This document shows, one piece after another, positions 7,923-9,256 of a stretch of DNA of 9,256 nt (its first letter is position 1; each line of letters opens with the position of its first letter). The stretch covers positions 22,921-32,176 of the forward strand of contig DKNM01000030.1 of NCBI GenBank assembly GCA_002470695.1, written 5' to 3'. Below the pieces are notes generated by a model. That model was not told where the DNA came from, ran no database searches, and saw nothing but the letters and a program-made list of their open reading frames with translations. Origin of the DNA: Candidatus Neomicrothrix sp. UBA7388 (GTDB lineage: Bacteria > Actinomycetota > Acidimicrobiia > Acidimicrobiales > Poriferisodalaceae). A program made the translations under genes and the position numbers.

Positions 7923-8474
7923 ATGAAACTGTCTCTTGTTGTTACCGTCGCTGTTCTCTCGTTAGCTTCTGCCTGCTCCTCCTCAGAGGAGCCTGAGACT
8001 AATATTGTCACTACGACCACCACCACCCCCGAAGTCGAGTCCGTGGTGAAATCCCCGGAGCAAGAACTTGTCGAAACGTTATGGGACAGACAGGCGAGTA
8101 GGCCCGGTGCCAACATTGAACGTGTCTTCAACCTGTATCGACAGAAGGCCGCTGTCGGGCCTCGAAACATAGCTTGCTGGGACCCAGAACTAGTCGAGGT
8201 TGACCTGTGCGCCGAACTTGTTAATGCAATGGCGCTCCTCGACGTGCCCTTATCCGAAATCGTTCCCCTCCTTGACTCCCTAGAGCTACCTTGGCGCCTC
8301 GTCGGGCGCGACTGCGAACCGCAAGCTGTCACACTCGACATTCAGGCTGGTCGCGTAAACCTTGAGACAATTGATGATGTCGTGGTTGCGTACACAGTGG
8401 AGCGGGCTGAAGGAAAATGGGACAGAGTGGCAGTTGAGCGCGAGATATGCGTCGACTCACCCGAAGGCGACTAA
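7923..8474 (+). CDS. Predicted lipoprotein with C-terminal region resembling the I78 peptidase-inhibitor fold
   Basis: A 183-residue exported protein. The signal peptide is MKLSLVVTVAVLSLASA with the lipobox cysteine at C18. It is followed by SSSEEPET and a run of six threonines (30-35), the kind of linker common in Acidimicrobiia cell-surface proteins. The folded part has four more cysteines (C85, C96, C131, C176), possibly two disulfides. Residues 122-160 contain WRLVG, VTLD, GRVNLETIDDVVV and AYTV, which recall the potato-inhibitor-like I78 pattern (R..G, T.D, RiNv..d..g.i..v); this link is by eye and uncertain. ATG 7923 was chosen over ATG 7854 because only it places the signal peptide at the N-terminus and 7854 would sit six bases from the divergent gene. 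There is no Shine-Dalgarno; TATTAG at 7910-7915 could serve a leaderless start. Confidence 0.82.
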   Translation: MKLSLVVTVAVLSLASACSSSEEPETNIVTTTTTTPEVESVVKSPEQELVETLWDRQASRPGANIERVFNLYRQKAAVGPRNIACWDPELVEVDLCAELVNAMALLDVPLSEIVPLLDSLELPWRLVGRDCEPQAVTLDIQAGRVNLETIDDVVVAYTVERAEGKWDRVAVEREICVDSPEGD

Positions 8475-8511
8475 AGCCAACCTGACATTGCGATACCTAT
8501 CTAAATCCCTT

Positions 8512-8525
8512 GGGTCACATGACCC
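8512..8525. repeat. Near-perfect palindrome upstream of the selenoprotein gene
   Basis: GGGTCA, two bases (CA), then TGACCC: a 6-2-6 dyad in the 100-base gap between the lipoprotein stop (8474) and ATG 8575. It could be an operator for the downstream gene or a weak hairpin (GGGTC, ACAT loop, GACCC) after the lipoprotein gene. No U run follows directly, so it is not a standard terminator. The rest of the gap shows no RNA gene. Confidence 0.35.
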
Positions 8526-8536
8526 CGGCTTGAGCA

Positions 8537-8566
8537 TTTTCAACATCTCGCAGAAATCGATACTCT
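8537..8566 (+). promoter_or_regulatory. Possible promoter of the FrnE/DsbA-like gene
   Basis: TTTTCA at 8537-8542 and GATACT at 8559-8564, with 16 bases between, resemble weak sigma-70 boxes; TACTCT at 8561-8566 is an alternative TAnnnT -10. Either would start transcription within a few bases of ATG 8575. No Shine-Dalgarno precedes that ATG, so a very short or absent leader is likely. The in-frame TAA at 8566-8568 rules out an upstream start. Read by eye, low confidence. Confidence 0.25.
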
Positions 8567-8574
8567 AATTTTCA

Positions 8575-9225
8575 ATGACTTCCTCGCAACCGGTCAAAAT
8601 TACTGTTTGGTCTGACTACCTCTGACCTTGGTGTTGGGTTGGGACTGTACGTCTCGACGAACTAGCTAATCGCGAAGGCGACAGCATCGCCGTCGAATGG
8701 AAATCCTTCCTGCTGCGTCCTGCCCCAGAGGAGCGAAGCACAACCGAATTCACTGAATACACAAAGACTTGGCAACGGCCTGCCGCCTTAGAGCCCAAAG
8801 CAGCATTTCACGCTCCGTGGGCAGGCCATAGCTCACCACCGTCGCATTCTCTGCCAGCCGCACTTGCTAGCAAAACGGCAGCTAAGTTCGGTCGCGATAG
8901 GTGGCAGGAATTCCATATGAACCTAATGCGGGCTTACTTCACCGAAAACCGCGATATTTCGAGCTCCGACGTCCTTCTGCAAGTGGTAAAGGAGTCAGGC
9001 ATCGACGTCGACACCTTTGAGCAAACCCAAGCGGAGAACGAGCAACGTTTCTCGAGGCAGGTTTTTGACGATTACAACGAAGCGACAAATCTCGGCATAA
9101 ATGGAGTACCAGCCGTTGTCATCGACGACCAGTACCTAATCTCCGGAGCGGTGGACGTTGAACACTACCAAAAGGCACTGACTCACTATCGAGAGCTCCG
9201 GGACGCCGGAACGGCCAATCAGTGA
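8575..9225 (+). CDS. FrnE/DsbA-like thioredoxin-fold oxidoreductase with in-frame TGA at the active-site cysteine (predicted selenoprotein, UPWC)
   Basis: One frame of 216 codons with a single internal TGA at codon 17. It reads KITVWSDYL, stop, PWCWVG, where homologues have SDYxCPWCxVG: the TGA replaces the nucleophilic cysteine, so with selenocysteine the site is U17-P-W-C20. The rest is intact family sequence: VEWKSFLLRP, the helical insertion with PWAGHSSPPSHSLPA, FHMNLMRAYFTENRDIS, the cis-proline loop GINGVPAVV (P179) and a C-terminal helix. Length is normal for actinobacterial FrnE-like proteins (about 215). There is no signal peptide, so it is a cytoplasmic thiol or dithiol oxidoreductase. 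A SECIS-like hairpin follows the TGA at 8638-8658. ATG 8575 is the only start before the TGA. Restarting at ATG 8917 would lose the active site, although an AGGA lies in front of it. The absence of any other stop or frameshift argues against a decayed gene. Alternatives are a fresh nonsense mutation or a sequencing error. Confidence 0.8.
8623..8625 (+). other. In-frame TGA, predicted selenocysteine recoding site
   Basis: This TGA stands at codon 17 of the FrnE/DsbA-like gene in the exact place of the first cysteine of the CxxC motif. Both cysteine codons (TGC, TGT) differ from TGA only in the third base, so Cys/Sec exchange here needs one change. Thioredoxin-fold enzymes with U in the first CxxC position are an established class of selenoprotein. 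The gene's own terminator is also TGA (9223-9225), which I found no comparable downstream hairpin to recode, since little sequence follows. Confidence 0.72.
8638..8658 (+). promoter_or_regulatory. SECIS-like hairpin downstream of the recoded TGA
   Basis: GTTGGGAC (8638-8645) pairs with GTCTCGAC (8651-8658): eight consecutive base pairs, six Watson-Crick and two G-U, closing a five-base loop UGUAC (8646-8650). Twenty bases lie between the TGA and the loop, within the spacing known for bacterial SECIS elements. A guanine is in the second loop position, followed by U, like the G and U that SelB contacts in the E. coli fdhF element. Three further pairs (GTT 8633-8635 with AAC 8660-8662) can extend the stem beyond a small internal loop. 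I see no bulged U comparable to that of fdhF. The hairpin is inside the coding sequence, as expected for bacteria. Structure was worked out by hand; no folding energy was computed. Confidence 0.65.
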
Positions 9226-9256
9226 CGCATCTGTCTCAACCTAAAGCGTTCGCCCC

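Noticed and set aside
8475..8574. tRNA-Sec or other RNA gene in the gap before the predicted selenoprotein
   Set aside because: No T-loop consensus, no cloverleaf pairing and no long acceptor stem could be found.
8917..9225. Stand-alone 102-residue gene starting at ATG 8917
   Set aside because: An AGGA precedes the ATG, but the product would be a DsbA-fold fragment without an active site, and family-like sequence continues upstream in frame to ATG 8575.
8575..9225. TGA read as tryptophan (alternative genetic code)
   Set aside because: Homologues have cysteine, not tryptophan, at this position; TGA also ends the SNF2 gene and this gene at natural lengths, and tryptophan is TGG in the codons I checked.
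8575..9225. Ordinary pseudogene
   Set aside because: Only one stop, no frameshift, all motifs retained, and the stop lies at the one codon where selenocysteine would be expected, with a suitable hairpin after it. A recent point mutation or sequencing error cannot be excluded.
9226..9256. Further gene at the right edge
   Set aside because: Only 31 bases follow the last stop; nothing can be supported.

Overview
The window looks like chromosomal DNA of an actinobacterium, most likely of the Acidimicrobiia type. The evidence is moderate GC, GTG as well as ATG starts, several genes without a clear Shine-Dalgarno, a lipoprotein with a poly-threonine linker, and families tied to mycothiol-using bacteria (an Rv2466c-like DsbA-fold protein and an MDMPI-fold protein). 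The taxonomic call is inference. I see no transposase, phage gene, rRNA, tRNA or CRISPR array.

Layout, left to right. (1) A large HelZ-type SNF2 ATPase (28-3405, 5' end possibly outside the window) overlaps by ATGA a small gene resembling the C-terminal tail of SWIM zinc-finger partner proteins (3402-3719). (2) Convergent with it, overlapping by 4 bases, is an Rv2466c-like DsbA-fold protein with CPWA in place of CPWC (3716-4420, minus). (3) Divergent from that is a short, cysteine-free thioredoxin-reductase-like flavoprotein (4573-5130). (4) A D-aminoacylase-type amidohydrolase follows (5146-6882, minus). An 84-base divergent region with a clean inverted repeat separates it from an alkyltransferase-like DNA-repair protein (6967-7266). 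(5) A TIGR03086/MDMPI-fold protein (7299-7847, minus) is divergent from a lipoprotein with an I78-inhibitor-like C-terminus (7923-8474). (6) The last gene (8575-9225) is a FrnE/DsbA-like oxidoreductase.

The most notable object is that last gene. Its frame is uninterrupted for 216 codons except for one TGA at 8623-8625. That TGA falls exactly where the family has the nucleophilic cysteine of the CPWC active site, giving U-P-W-C. Twenty bases downstream of the TGA is the loop of an 8-bp hairpin (8638-8658) whose loop UGUAC has G in the second position, matching the layout of bacterial SECIS elements. The simplest reading is a selenocysteine-containing FrnE/DsbA oxidoreductase. Ordinary gene calling would truncate it to about 102 residues (ATG 8917) or call it a pseudogene. 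The selenocysteine machinery (SelA, SelB, SelD, tRNA-Sec) is not in this window and must be sought elsewhere in the genome.

A thiol-redox theme runs through the window: two DsbA-fold proteins with opposite halves of the CxxC motif altered, one redox-flavoprotein fragment without cysteines, and one MDMPI-fold protein. The genes alternate in strand and are mostly not in operons, so a shared pathway is only a suggestion.
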